Shown here in pieces: positions 34,659-45,695 of a DNA stretch of 64,000 bases (position 1 is the first letter of the stretch; every line of letters starts with the position of its first letter). A model generated the notes under the pieces. That model did not search any database. It saw nothing but the letters and a program-made list of their open reading frames with translations, and was not told the origin of the DNA. The translations under genes were made by a program, and so were the position numbers. This DNA is from Cladosporium sp. IMV 00045 (lineage: Eukaryota; Ascomycota; Dothideomycetes; Cladosporiales; Cladosporiaceae), in contig MSJI02000672.1 of NCBI GenBank assembly GCA_001931905.2, forward strand, positions 1 to 64,000. Direction: 5' to 3'.

Positions 34659-37600
34659 ATGATCACCCGACTACAGCCAGCAGTGCTGGCCTTGATCGCC
34701 TTGCTGGCATGCTTCCGCTCCGCAATGGCCGACGACACTCGATACGTTACATATATCGAAGAGGATGGAAACACAGTATATCTGGCGGACAATCGGCGGC
34801 CCGCCCTTTACACTGGTAACTTTGGAGACTGTTTGGGCAACAGCTTGATCAATGTCACTCGCTTCGACGCGGCGTACTACAAGGACAACATGACAGTGCA
34901 GTTCCATTTGGCTGGAAACACCAACTTGAACAACGAGGCTTTGATGATGTATATCGGTGTCTTTGCATATGGTGAGAGCAGGTTTGATCTTACTTTCAAC
35001 CCTTGCGATGCCAATATCGCCAGGTAGGTCAAGTGTCTATGAGAGGATCTACCAAGCGTCTACTGACAATCACAGCTTGTGTCCCGTAAATAGCAGCATA
35101 CCGATCGCTGCCAGCGGTATCATTCCCATTAGCCAGGAAGATGTCGCAAATATCCCACCCATCGCGCTTACGATCCCGGATTTCGAAGGCGAGGCTATTC
35201 TTCGCATCTTCGCCAACAGTACTGAAAGTGAAATCGGATGCTACAGTGCGGTCGTCACAAACGGCGCCTCTTTCTCTCACCCGGAGGCAGTTGGCTCCGT
35301 GCTAGGCATATTCACATTCATCGCTATGCTGGCTTCTTTCGCCACAGCAATTTACGGCGAGGCCGTGCCAACCATGCGTCTCCATTATGCGCATTCTCTG
35401 TCAGTCGGTGTTGTCTTCGCAGTATTCCAGCATATCTTCTTCACTGGAGCACTCTCCATGAACTGGCCTTCAGTCTTGGTAGCCTGGTGGAGCAACTTTG
35501 CATGGTCTGGAGGCATGATCCGTACAAACAGCATGCAGCGTAGTATCGACAGACTTATCGGCAACAACCTTGGAAACACTTCGTCAGTCGGTGCAGCTGC
35601 CTCCGGTGTCGCAAATGAAGACCTTGGTGGCGGCTATGACATTAGCCAGATCTACAAGCGTGCCATGGACTTTGGATTGAAGCGTGCTTCGAGCTTTGCT
35701 TCGAGCCACCCAGTAATGCGGGACATTGCTTCCGAGATCTATAAACGCGACTATTCCCTTGTCCTCAAACGGGACATTGTGCGAAGAACAGCCGTGAATG
35801 CTCTCTTGAGGCGTCAGGAGGAGCTGGCAGATGAGAGTGATGGATTCAAGTGGTACGGCCACCCTGTTGCGGCTGGCCTGCCGTTGCCTGGTAATTTCTC
35901 CGGCTTTGCTGGAACACTCGGCCAGGAGCAGATTCGACCGAGCAATGCCTTCATGACTGGCTTTCTCTGGTTCATAATCCTGCTAGTACTCGTCGTGGCA
36001 GCGACCATGGCCTTTAAGTGGACTGTTGAAGGACTTGTCCGTGTCAAAGCACTCAAGCAGGACCGACTTGCGTTCTTCCGCCAGCACTGGCTGGGCTACA
36101 GCGCTCACGTCGCTTTGCGGACATGCTTCATTGCTTGGTTCATGATCATGTTCCTCACTATCTTCCAATTCACCTACGACTCTTCTGGTGGTGTCAAGGC
36201 TGTCGCCGCAATCGTGTTTCTCATCTTCCTCGTAGGCCTTCCTGGTATTGCAGCTTACGCCTGCTGGTATAAGATACAACGCGACAACGGCAACACAGAA
36301 CGCACCCGTGGAGAGCGTAAGATGCTTTTCGGCAAAATCCCATGGTTTGGCTCTAAGAAAGCACACCCACAAGCTGAGCAACCGACTGAAGAGCAGCAGC
36401 CCACCTCAGACCCGGACGACAAAACACTGAGCGCCCACTTCTGGCAGAGGATGAACTCGCACTACAGCATCACTGCAAGCAGCGAGGAAAGGAGCAACAT
36501 CCACGACGACGAGGACTACACCAAGAAATTCGGCTGGCTGGCTGCACGCTTTAGACGAACACGCTGGTGGTTCTTCACTTTCTGGCTGTTATACGAATTC
36601 ATCCGAGCTTGCTTCTACGGCGGTGCGTCTGGTCAGCCTTTAACGCAGGTCTTCGGCTTGCTAGTCGTGGAAATTCTTGCTTTCGCTTTCGTGATCTGGG
36701 CTCGCCCGTTCGAGGGAATGCGACTCAACATCCTGGTCGTCTATTGCCTAGGCTTCAGCAAAGTCGCCAGCGTCGCCCTCAGCGCGGCTTTCGACATTCG
36801 TTTCAACCTCGAGCGCATCACCACGACAGTCATTGGAGTTGTGATCATTGTCATTCAAGGCATCCTTGTCATCATCACTCTGATTGCGATCCTCGTCAGC
36901 GCAATCTCAAGCTACATGTCTGTCTCTCGTAACAGGGAAGAGTTCCGCCCGAGGAAATGGCACGGCCTTCGTGAGAAATACTTCAATCACCTCGATCGAG
37001 TCGTCAACGACGTGCCCAGGGAGCCCAAGGTGAAGCCAGCGCCCGAGCCAGAACCCGAAGAGAAGGACCCTTACTTCGAAGTAAAGGGCATCCGCAGACT
37101 AGGGAAGATCGAGGATGACGACCCAGACCCCGTCAACGCGGACCACTCTTTATCCCACATCCCCGATCAGTCCACAGCAAGCGTCAACCACACCACAACA
37201 ACAGAAGCCTTCCCTCCCCTCATGAGCGAAACCCCAATCGGCACCGCCTCCCCCGCCCGCCGCAGCCGCGCCCCAAGCGCAGCAAGCATGAGCCAAGGCA
37301 ACCTCCCCTTCGGCGCGCGCCCGCATCGCCCCTCCTGGAGCCAACGCGATTTCTCCACCTACTCGCAACACAACACCGAAGGCGGTGACACCTCCTTCAC
37401 CCCCGTCGACATGTCCCGCAACCTACCCGAAGACGACGCCGCCACCTCCCCTCCCCGCTCGCGCGCACCCTCCCGCGGCGCACCCCAAATCCGCTCTCAA
37501 CACTCCGCCGAATCCCTCGGCGTCAGCGTCGGCGGCGACGTCAGCTCCCGCGATATGATCGGCAAAGTCCCAGCGCCCACCGTGCGTCCGCGCGCGGGGA

Positions 37601-37806
37601 CCTGGAATTCAAGACATAGTGCGCGCAATTCTGTGGGCGGGAGCGAGTTCTTCTTCGATGCCTCGGAGAGCTCGCTGGCTGCTGGTAATGCTGGCGGTCA
37701 CAGCAGGGCCTCGGGGGCGAGGATGCCGCTTACCCCTGCGCAGGAGGTGGAGGAGTATGTTTCTAAGGGGGTTGGGGCGGGCGAAACGCAAGGGGATGCG
37801 AAGTAG
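34659..37806 (+). CDS. FLC/TRP-like membrane protein with ML-like domain
   Basis: Exons 34659-35023 and 35076-37806 (GTAGGT...CACAG) encode 1031 residues. A signal peptide covers 1-24 (ending SAMADD). A luminal ML-like, N-glycosylated domain follows to about residue 200 (NVTR, NMT, NST; paired Cys). Then come roughly nine transmembrane segments, the first near GSVLGIFTFIAMLASFATAI and the last ones near LLVVEILAFAFVIWA and VIGVVIIVIQGILVIITLI. The long cytosolic tail (about 760-1031) is disordered, Ser/Pro-rich and probably phosphorylated. This is the layout of fungal flavin-carrier (FLC) proteins and fission yeast Pkd2, TRP-related proteins of the ER, vacuole or plasma membrane linked to Ca2+ and wall stress. 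The exact cargo is unsettled in the family. Start chosen for the signal peptide. Confidence 0.9.
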
Positions 37807-38524
37807 AGGGTGTGAAGACTTGGGCTGGTGGAGCGGATGACTGCTTCGATGGGACTTTCTTTTTCTCTCTCTCTTTTTTTTCTTTTCTGTTTTTCCTCTT
37901 TTTCTTGTACATGCGTACCGCCACGGCGCAGAGGACACCAGCACTTTTTTCCTTTTTTGGGATTCCTTGGTAGCCACATGGCTGATCCAAGCCATTTCCT
38001 TTTATAACGTCAAAGAGCACCAAACAGAGCTCGACTTACGATTGAATGACACAAGGGGGAGCAGAAGCAAGATGGATCACGGGCTTGCTCAAGGTTTTGT
38101 GAGGTCTTATTTGGCCTTACTCGCATAATACATTAGATTTTGAGAGATGGATGGAGTGGGAGGACGATGGGAAGGTTGGGCTTTTGTCTAGAGGTGTAAG
38201 GCTCAATGCCAGAGTCCTTTTTTTTTTTCTTCTCTTGACGTTTGATCTATCCTACCTTCTTTTGTTCACCATTCATGGTTGTGGATTGTGATATCATCCA
38301 ATCGAACCAAGGCACAGAGTACCTCTGGCATTACAAGTGTCAAAGTTGCTCGGAAACGTATACATAACACACATCACAATGCTGGTAAGCTGGTAACCAT
38401 AACGATAGACTACGGGCACAAAACTATGATATGGCTGACGATGCACGATTTGAAAGATATATATATATTTTGGAAAAGATACAATCTACAATGCGAAACG
38501 ATCAAGTACCCCATCAAAAACGCC
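37807..38524. other. Convergent 3' flanks
   Basis: Downstream of the FLC gene and of the DUF2306 gene. CT-rich stretch at 37857-37910 and T-run at 38219-38228. No gene. Confidence 0.6.
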
Positions 38525-39629
38525 CTACACCGAAGCACCCCTCTCTTTCTCCACGCATACATCACCATCAGAAACATCGCTGCCTTCCTCTGCGGTCTGA
38601 TCATCACCATCACCAACCCCACCCATCCCCCTCTCCACCCGCCTCAACCTCTCCCCCTCCCCCGGCGTCAACCCCAAATAAACCTCCACAGCAACCGCAT
38701 GCATTAACAGCGCCAGAAAACCGGCCGTCCTGAACGAGAGCTGCATGCCCGCCATGGCTTCTGCGACGCTCTGCGGGTCGTACAAATTCGCTTTGACGGC
38801 CGTCCAGGCGGAGGGGTCGGCGTTGCATGCTGCGTACTGAGCTGTGAGGTTTGTGTTTGGATCGGGGGTCGGTGCCGTAGGTTGCGCACGTGTAGAGGAT
38901 TTGGGTGCAGGGCATGGCTTTGTGGTAGCTGTTTATGCGGCCGATTATCAGGGCCATGAGGAACATGAGGAGGCGGGTTGTGATGGGGGTGCCGAGGTAG
39001 GCCCACTGTGGGTGTTAATTCCAGTGTTAGCGAAGGTGATTCTCGTTCGTGATTGCATGGCTTTGGGGAAGAAAAAAGGGGAGCAGACTTATGCATCGCA
39101 GCATCCAAGCCCTGTGCAGCGCGATGTTCAAGCGTTTAATGTTGACATAAGCCAGAACCATGCACGTCGTAGTAGCGAGGGCCAGCGCGCCGACGAACGT
39201 CTGCGTCTCGAGCGTGCCGCCGAAGGCGTGGCGGGCGATCATGAGGCCGGAGACATTGGCCAGAGTGACGAGGAGGATGATCACGTAGCCATTGATTCGA
39301 TGGAAGATGAGAGCTCTGTGGCGCACGACGGGCGTGAATTGCACGGCTGCCAGGAGGCCTGCGGGGATGACGGAGGCGAGGTGCAGGATGAACGCCGCGC
39401 GGTAGAAGGGGAGGCGGATGTAGAACCATTCTCCTGGAGCGGCGTGGGACTTGAGGAATGTGTCGCAGGCGAGGTAGGGGGTGCGGGCGAGGCAAAAGCC
39501 GAACATGGCGCCAGCGAGGGTGAACCAGAGAAAGGCGTTGTAGCCTTTGTTGAAGCCGAGGGGGTTGTACAATTTGCGGAGGGTACGCACGATGGCGTTT
39601 GGGTTGTCTGGACTGAGTTTGGTAGTCAT
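38525..39629 (-). CDS. DUF2306-type multipass membrane protein, frame disrupted
   Basis: The first exon (39629 to about 39089) encodes about 180 residues with four hydrophobic helices (for example GYNAFLWFTLAGAMFGFCLA and VIILLVTLANVSGLM) and the conserved HRAWMLR. After an intron ending CACAG (39006), coding resumes WAYLGTPITTRLLMFLMALI. Further on, the frame must change by one base at a run of five C (38861-38865 region) to read DPNTNLTAQYAACNADPSAW and a last helix (TAGFLALLMHAVAVEVYLGL), stopping at 38525. The only donor-like site (GTCTGC at 39088) is one base out of phase with the acceptor. So either the sequence contains indels or the splicing is unusual. Family members are uncharacterised membrane proteins; no function is proposed. 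Confidence 0.6.
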
Positions 39630-40498
39630 GATATGAGAGATCTAGGAATGGCCAACGTGAAGATGGCATGGGTGTTTCGTGACCGGGCTGTGTCGATGCG
39701 AGGGTTGACGACAGAGAAGGAGATTAGAGACGTATTTGTATTCCTACCTCGACGCATAGTAAAGATTCATGACGCTATTGCTTGCTCATCTACGAGTCTT
39801 GGATATAAATGCATTTGGAGCATGTCGCGAGGTTTGCTAAGAGAGATGGATGATCATAGTGCAGGCTCGCAATGTGTATGTGAAGTGTCTCCACTTTTCT
39901 CGCAGTCGCTTCCAGTTTGGGCGTAGTGTTGCGAGGCTCGGTTTCTGCACAACATTCGCCTTTTTCTTGGGAGATCGATCTCTCCATGTCAATCGATAGG
40001 TGTGCTTATCGTTACTTGACTCTGGCATTTCTGATACCTACGGCAGCTTGACATCGCGAGATTGTGTGTGGAGGGGATGGCGTATGGTTCAGATGGGAGG
40101 CATTGATATACACCACAAAGTGGATACCTCTGTCGATAAGCTTGCGTTAGGCGAAGACCTTTCACTCACTTCATGTTCTTAGACCCGACATTATGAAAAC
40201 TTGCGTAGAGTGCAGGGAGTTTCTTCACCTTAGGAATGTTACATGTATATCATGAAGAAGTATGACATCGTTCGCAAAAGGTTCGACATCATCTTCACTC
40301 AAGTGACCATATTGGGTTAGCGCTCTGCTGCGGCTGAGGTAGGTGGGAAGCGAGAGTGAGATTGTTTGCTTCGTCAGAATGTCCTGCGTAAGCATGCTCC
40401 TTAATCGTATGTTGTCAGTACACTATAGTATCAGGCCACACCATAAGCTCACCTGCGCCGATACAAGGCTTTCTGGTATGTAATACACGTCACACAAA
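39630..40498. other. Divergent intergenic region
   Basis: Promoters of the DUF2306 gene and the Zn2Cys6 factor. Nothing else recognised; the open frame running through 38844-39926 on the plus strand is the shadow of the DUF2306 gene. Confidence 0.55.
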
Positions 40499-43156
40499 AT
40501 GGCAGACGAAAGCCCAAATCTGCCGGCAACTACTCGGTCCCAGCAACACACACGACAGAAGCGCGCCAGAACGCAGCTTTCATGCACACCGTGCCGTACT
40601 GGAAAGCTCAAATGCGACCGCGGTAGTCCATGCGAGCCATGTATCAAAAGGGGTCGCGAGGCAGCGTGCACATATCCACCGCCACCTGTCAAGAGCAAAC
40701 CTGCAAATGTCAAGGGACGCATTCGACAGCTCGAGAGTTTGGTAGTGGACTTGATGAACCAGCAGAAGCATGTGCAAACAACCTCAGATTCGACTGTCAC
40801 GCCCTTCACGCAGAGCGGATCAAACACTTCAGAGACGATACGGCATGAACCATACACGGAGCCGACGCCACCCAGCGATCACGAAAGTGGCTTGTCGTTT
40901 GATTACGGCACCCTAGACTCCACCGGCAATGACTCTGGCATGGAGAAACCATTCGGCCACATGAAGATCAGTGAGAATGAGATGAGCTATCATGGTGCTA
41001 GTCACTGGCAGACAATTCTTAGCTCTATCTCGGAGATCAAGGATGAGCTTGGCGTCGATGAAGATGGAGGCGATAACTCCGTCGTAGACGATGTTCCTGA
41101 GACCGAGAACGAGAATAACGCGTCCAAACAAGGCAATGCGACTGAAAGTCAGCCGCGCCCTTTTACAGAGCTTGGGCTACTTGTCGGGAATTCTGCTGGC
41201 ATTACAAATAAGGAAGACCTTATCAAGGCTATGCCTGAGAAGAGAGTAACTGATCGACTACTCAGTCTCTGGTTCAACTCACCCGATCCTTTCAAGCCTG
41301 TTATCCATGCTCCAACATTCCAAGAGGAGTACAAACAGTACTGGAAACACCCGGAGCGTGCTCCAGTCATGTGGCTAGGCCTCACATTTGCAATCTTGAG
41401 TCTGGCCGAGTCTTTCGCACTTCGCGATGCAGACAGGAAAACACCTGCTGCCAAAGCTTGCTTGAAACGAGTCGACGAATTTCACTCACTGGCTGCTTCG
41501 GCCGCAGTTTTGGCCGAGTTTGCCGCACCAAAGAGGTACACGCTCGAATGCCTCATCCTATACACAGCAGGCCTCCGCAGTGCCGACGGGTTCATGAAAG
41601 TGTGGTTGATGATCGGCATGATCTTGCGTCTTTCTTTGCGTATGGGCTATCATCGAGACCCAAAGTTCTACCCAAACATTTCAGCTTTCGATGGAGAGAT
41701 GCGACGGCGTGTCTGGACTGGCATCAACTCCGTCGACATCTTGATATCCTTCCAGCTTGGACTACCATCGATGGTCACGTCGATCACCGCGGACACTGAG
41801 CCACCTCGCAATCTGCTGGACCGGGACTTCGATCCTTCAACAAAAGTCTTACCCCCTGGAAGAGGCATTGATGAGCTAACGCCATCATCGTACATGCGCA
41901 CCAAGGTCGGCCTGGTGCGTATCTTTGCGCAGGCTGCAGAGCTCAGCCATTCTACAACATCCGTCAGGCATGAAGACGTTATGCGACTAGACAATGAACT
42001 TGAAGTCGCTCGCGAATCCATGCCCTCACTTCTCAAGATGCCCGACATGAGCGAGCTCGTCACGGATCCTCCTGAGCAATTAATGTGTCGGACCAATCTA
42101 GCACTGCTAGTTCTGAAGACGCGCATCATTCTGCACCGCAATTTCATGCTGGTCCCGCTCTCTCAGCTCAGCGACGTCGAACAGTCACGAGGAATCGGCA
42201 CTAGCAGACAGATCTGTACCGACTCGGCTTTATCCGTCCTCCATCTGCATCATTCCATCCATGCCGAGACTCAGCCTGGCGGAAAGCTCTACACTGTGAA
42301 GTGGTACATGGGCTCGATCAGCACGCACGACTTCCTGCTAGCTGCGATGGTGGTCTGTCTCGCTTTGTCTCAGCAAATCAGTGACGACGAGGAGCTTCAA
42401 GAAAGTGGTGGTCAGCTGTGGTGTCCTCGCCGACAGATAATGATCGATGCCCTGGAAAAGAGTCAGCATATCTGGGAGACTGACGTTGCTAAAACCCGCG
42501 TCGAGCTCTTCCTTCCTCTTACAGCAGCCGATTCTGAATCACCAATGGCCACTGAGACGACAAAGGCGTGCAAGGCCATGTCAGTCATGCTGAATCGCGT
42601 GAGGCAGCATTTCAAGGGAAGACCAGAAGCCGTGGGTACGTGCAGCGCACAATCATCTTACAAACCAAAGCTCGGGCAAAAGGCGACGCAACGGAATGTA
42701 CAAGCTGCCTTCCACGAAGTGGTCTCACAAGCTCCTTGGCCTAGAGATCTTCCCGGTAATCTAGTACCGGACGGAAGTGCGCAGGAAACAGATGCGCAAT
42801 CTATGCAGCTACAAAACCCCTTAACAGCACAGACAGACCCAACAGGTATCGACTTCACTGCCATCGGAGACATGATCGACGGTCCCGCACCGATGGACTG
42901 GGAGTTCTGGGACGATCAGATCTTGCAGCAGAACGCGCAAAAGGTCACCCCTTTCGATGATGCAGATTTCCTTGACGCTGAGGTTCCATCTGATTTCTAC
43001 AACAGCGGCGCTTTCGCGTCGGAAAATCCGCAAATGATGCAGAACAGCTTTTCTGATGTTCAGTTTAGCTGGCAGGATTTACAGGATGTTGATTTGGACA
43101 TAAGAGACTATGGGAAGGGAGGGCTTTGGGGGACGGTGCCACAGTGGGAGACTTGA
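40499..43156 (+). CDS. Zn2Cys6 fungal transcription factor
   Basis: Intronless, 885 residues. The binuclear zinc cluster is at C29-C57 with spacing CX2CX6CX5CX2CX8C, inside basic sequence (RQKRARTQ before it, a Pro-rich linker after it). Residues about 75-95 form a short dimerisation coiled coil (GRIRQLESLVVDLMNQQ). The fungal-specific transcription factor middle homology region spans about 255-560 (RLLSLWFNSPDPFKPVIHAPTF, ILRLSLRMGYHRD, EMRRRVWTGINSVDILISFQ). The C-terminal 150 residues are acidic and rich in Gln, Trp and Phe, like an activation domain. Resembles general regulators of carbon or stress genes, but the target cannot be named. No secondary-metabolite cluster surrounds it. Confidence 0.92.
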   Translation: MADESPNLPATTRSQQHTRQKRARTQLSCTPCRTGKLKCDRGSPCEPCIKRGREAACTYPPPPVKSKPANVKGRIRQLESLVVDLMNQQKHVQTTSDSTVTPFTQSGSNTSETIRHEPYTEPTPPSDHESGLSFDYGTLDSTGNDSGMEKPFGHMKISENEMSYHGASHWQTILSSISEIKDELGVDEDGGDNSVVDDVPETENENNASKQGNATESQPRPFTELGLLVGNSAGITNKEDLIKAMPEKRVTDRLLSLWFNSPDPFKPVIHAPTFQEEYKQYWKHPERAPVMWLGLTFAILSLAESFALRDADRKTPAAKACLKRVDEFHSLAASAAVLAEFAAPKRYTLECLILYTAGLRSADGFMKVWLMIGMILRLSLRMGYHRDPKFYPNISAFDGEMRRRVWTGINSVDILISFQLGLPSMVTSITADTEPPRNLLDRDFDPSTKVLPPGRGIDELTPSSYMRTKVGLVRIFAQAAELSHSTTSVRHEDVMRLDNELEVARESMPSLLKMPDMSELVTDPPEQLMCRTNLALLVLKTRIILHRNFMLVPLSQLSDVEQSRGIGTSRQICTDSALSVLHLHHSIHAETQPGGKLYTVKWYMGSISTHDFLLAAMVVCLALSQQISDDEELQESGGQLWCPRRQIMIDALEKSQHIWETDVAKTRVELFLPLTAADSESPMATETTKACKAMSVMLNRVRQHFKGRPEAVGTCSAQSSYKPKLGQKATQRNVQAAFHEVVSQAPWPRDLPGNLVPDGSAQETDAQSMQLQNPLTAQTDPTGIDFTAIGDMIDGPAPMDWEFWDDQILQQNAQKVTPFDDADFLDAEVPSDFYNSGAFASENPQMMQNSFSDVQFSWQDLQDVDLDIRDYGKGGLWGTVPQWET

Positions 43157-43334
43157 ATGGGGAACATGGGAATTGGTTGTGATGACTTATGACTTGATGA
43201 AATTCTATCTATTCTGACTGCAACAACATGCCCGTTCACGAGTCATCCCCGCTGATAGTACCGTCGGTGTTGTACTGGTAAGTCTCCTCGGGCTCGGGCT
43301 CGTGCGGAGGACCAGCTGCTACCTAAATCTCTTC

Positions 43335-45695
43335 TCACTCGTCCTCCGATTCATCACCATACAAACTCTCTTCTTCATCATCGCTGTCAGTCTTCAGCCC
43401 GGCCTTGGTCATCTGCCTGTACAGCGCCTCCTTGTCCCCCAAGCCGTCATCATCCTCACTCTCATCATCGCCGTCATTCTCCTCGTTCTCACTTTCCCCA
43501 GACAACTCCCTTGCCGTCTCCGGCTCAAGCTCAGAGCCCTCACCGTCGCCAACATTCTCGTCCTCGCCACCTTCCCCGAACAAGTCCTCACCCTCCCCAA
43601 GCAGCTCCCCAAGCGGCTCGTCGTCAGCTTCGTTGTCGACCTCGCATTGCTCACCGAGCGGCTCATCGTCAGCTTCGTTCACGTCCTCGCGTTGCTCACC
43701 GAGGTCCTTCTTCAGCTGCTGCTGCTGTCTCAAGCACTCGGCTGTGTCCTCGACGTCGAAGCTGGTCAAGTGGAACGTGGAAGCAACAGCGGGAACAAAG
43801 CTATCCTCCTGCTGCTGCGGCGGCGGCGGCGGAGAAGAAGCCCTGTTCTCGCCCACAACCTCGCAGTCGGAGTCGTCCAGATTGGGGACGAACTCGTCGT
43901 CGGTCACCGCCTCGGCATCATCTTCCGACGTATCGATGGGAGAGCTGGTAGCAGCAGAAGGAGCAGCGGCGACGGGGGAGACGGCAGAAGGGCGAGCAAC
44001 GACGATCTCCGATTCGTCCGGCTCTGGAGAAGCCGTCTCCACCACCCGCTCAGCGGACTTGAACTTGGGAGCCGGCTTCTCCTTGGTGGGAGCCGACTTC
44101 TTCGGCTTGGCGGGGGCGAGAACAACGCAGTCTGAGTCGTTCGACTCAGGGGAAGACGACTCCACGGCGCCGGCAGCCGGCTTCTCCTTGGGAGCCGGCT
44201 TCTCCGCTTTGGCGGGAGCTTCAGATCGCCCTGCCGCCTCGCCGTTGCCACGCGCAGAAGGCTTGACGGCCCCCGGCTTGGGCCTGTCGTGCTGCCGGGG
44301 GTCGTACACCGGCCTCTCCGGCTCCCCCTCCCTGGTCTCCCCCAGCTGGGGGTTGGGGAGCCTTTGGAGGTAGGTGTGGAAGAGGACCCCCATGAGATTG
44401 TAGGGGTCTGCGCGCTTCCTTCCACGTGCCGGTTTCGCAGGAGCAGGCTGGGCCTCTGCGCTGGGAGCGGCTGGGAGTACCGCCGTCTGTGCCGGTGAAT
44501 TCGGCGCAGAGACAAGGTCGACTTCTGCCGAGCTGTCGAGGCGCGGCTTCTTCGCCGCCGGGGTGGAGGGGTGTGAGGTGCTGTCGGCACCTCCCCTCTT
44601 AGACCCAACATGCTGCGCGAGAGGCATGTTGGGCACGGATGCTGGGGCTCTCGCCGGCATCGTGGCAGCAGCAGGCGCATCGTCGACGGTAAGATCGATG
44701 GCTGCATTGTCGGTGGTGAGATCGATGGCTGCTGCTGCGGTTGCTCCGGGCTGATTGGAGAATGCCGCCATGGGAGCGCGGGCGGCATTTGGACGAGCGA
44801 CGGGGGTGGGAACCGCCGCTCTGTAGCCCATGGGGGCGGTGGTGCCCATACCGACAGGCATGGGCGGACGCTGGGCGCTCTGAACGCGAAGAGCGCCGGC
44901 AGCGTTTGCGTGGGCGAAGGGAGGAATTCCCGCCGCTCCAAAGCCCGTGGGGGCGACAGTGCCCATACCAACTGGCATGGGCTGGCGCTGAACGCTCTCG
45001 ACCATGGGAGCGCGAGCGGCATTCGGGTGGGCGGCAGGAGGGAGTCCCGCCACCCCATAGCCCATGGGGGTGCCGGTGCCCATACCAACAGGCATGGGCG
45101 CATGCTGGACGTTTTGAGCCGGAAAAACGCCTGGGCGAACGTTGACCGCGCTCGCCGCTCCATGTCCCATGGGGGTGGCGATGCCCATGCCAACAGCCAT
45201 GGGTGGACGTTGGGCACCCTCGCGCTTGAAAACGCCGGGGCGAACATTGCCCATGGGAGTAGCGATGTCCATCTCAGCGGGCATGGGTTGACGCTGAGCG
45301 CCCTCGTGCACGAAAGCGTCAGGGCGAGCATTGAAAGCGTTCGTCACTCCCTGCCCCATGGGAGTGGCAAAGCCCATCTCAGGGCGCATAGGCGCAGGGT
45401 GGAAATACTGCGCCTGAGGGGCGCGAAACTGCGCCAAAGGTTGTTGCGCCATACCCCGGCCATCGGGGTAGGCGGCGGGAAGACCAACCGTCCTGTGCCT
45501 GATGACGGTGCTTTGGTCGAAGAGATACTCGCCTGGGTGAGCGTATCTCTGAGGGGTGCCGGCCATTTGGCCGGCGGTCATGTCAGCGGCACTAGGTGCA
45601 TGCTGTGCACCGTTGCCCTGGGAAATGCCCTGCGCTGGGGCATTTTGACGGCTGGTACGGGCAGCCTCCGGGAACTGTTGCCATGCGTAGGCCAT
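43335..45695 (-). CDS. Repeat-rich, SIM-containing low-complexity protein, unknown
   Basis: Intronless, 786 residues from the first in-frame ATG (MAYAWQQFPE); upstream codons are open but begin at GTG and contain a Thr run. Residues about 100-310 hold six tandem repeats of 28-39 residues with consensus MPVGMGxATPMGxG. Residues about 320-336 contain two AIDLT motifs (AIDLTTDNAAIDLTVDD). Three later motifs (DSDCVVLAP, DESEIVVARP, DSDCEVVGE) have the acidic plus beta-branched form of SUMO-interaction motifs. KRGG and KKPRL are candidate nuclear signals. A short folded-looking island (DPYNLMGVLFHTYLQRLP) is near 430-450. The last 150 residues are extremely acidic with DDEPLGEQ repeats. No known domain was recognised. 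A nuclear SUMO-linked scaffold is only a guess. Confidence 0.7.
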   Translation of the reverse strand: MAYAWQQFPEAARTSRQNAPAQGISQGNGAQHAPSAADMTAGQMAGTPQRYAHPGEYLFDQSTVIRHRTVGLPAAYPDGRGMAQQPLAQFRAPQAQYFHPAPMRPEMGFATPMGQGVTNAFNARPDAFVHEGAQRQPMPAEMDIATPMGNVRPGVFKREGAQRPPMAVGMGIATPMGHGAASAVNVRPGVFPAQNVQHAPMPVGMGTGTPMGYGVAGLPPAAHPNAARAPMVESVQRQPMPVGMGTVAPTGFGAAGIPPFAHANAAGALRVQSAQRPPMPVGMGTTAPMGYRAAVPTPVARPNAARAPMAAFSNQPGATAAAAIDLTTDNAAIDLTVDDAPAAATMPARAPASVPNMPLAQHVGSKRGGADSTSHPSTPAAKKPRLDSSAEVDLVSAPNSPAQTAVLPAAPSAEAQPAPAKPARGRKRADPYNLMGVLFHTYLQRLPNPQLGETREGEPERPVYDPRQHDRPKPGAVKPSARGNGEAAGRSEAPAKAEKPAPKEKPAAGAVESSSPESNDSDCVVLAPAKPKKSAPTKEKPAPKFKSAERVVETASPEPDESEIVVARPSAVSPVAAAPSAATSSPIDTSEDDAEAVTDDEFVPNLDDSDCEVVGENRASSPPPPPQQQEDSFVPAVASTFHLTSFDVEDTAECLRQQQQLKKDLGEQREDVNEADDEPLGEQCEVDNEADDEPLGELLGEGEDLFGEGGEDENVGDGEGSELEPETARELSGESENEENDGDDESEDDDGLGDKEALYRQMTKAGLKTDSDDEEESLYGDESEDE

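Noticed and set aside
38844..39926. 360-codon plus-strand frame
   Set aside because: Antisense to the DUF2306 gene, with Glu/Gly/Val-rich composition typical of a shadow frame.
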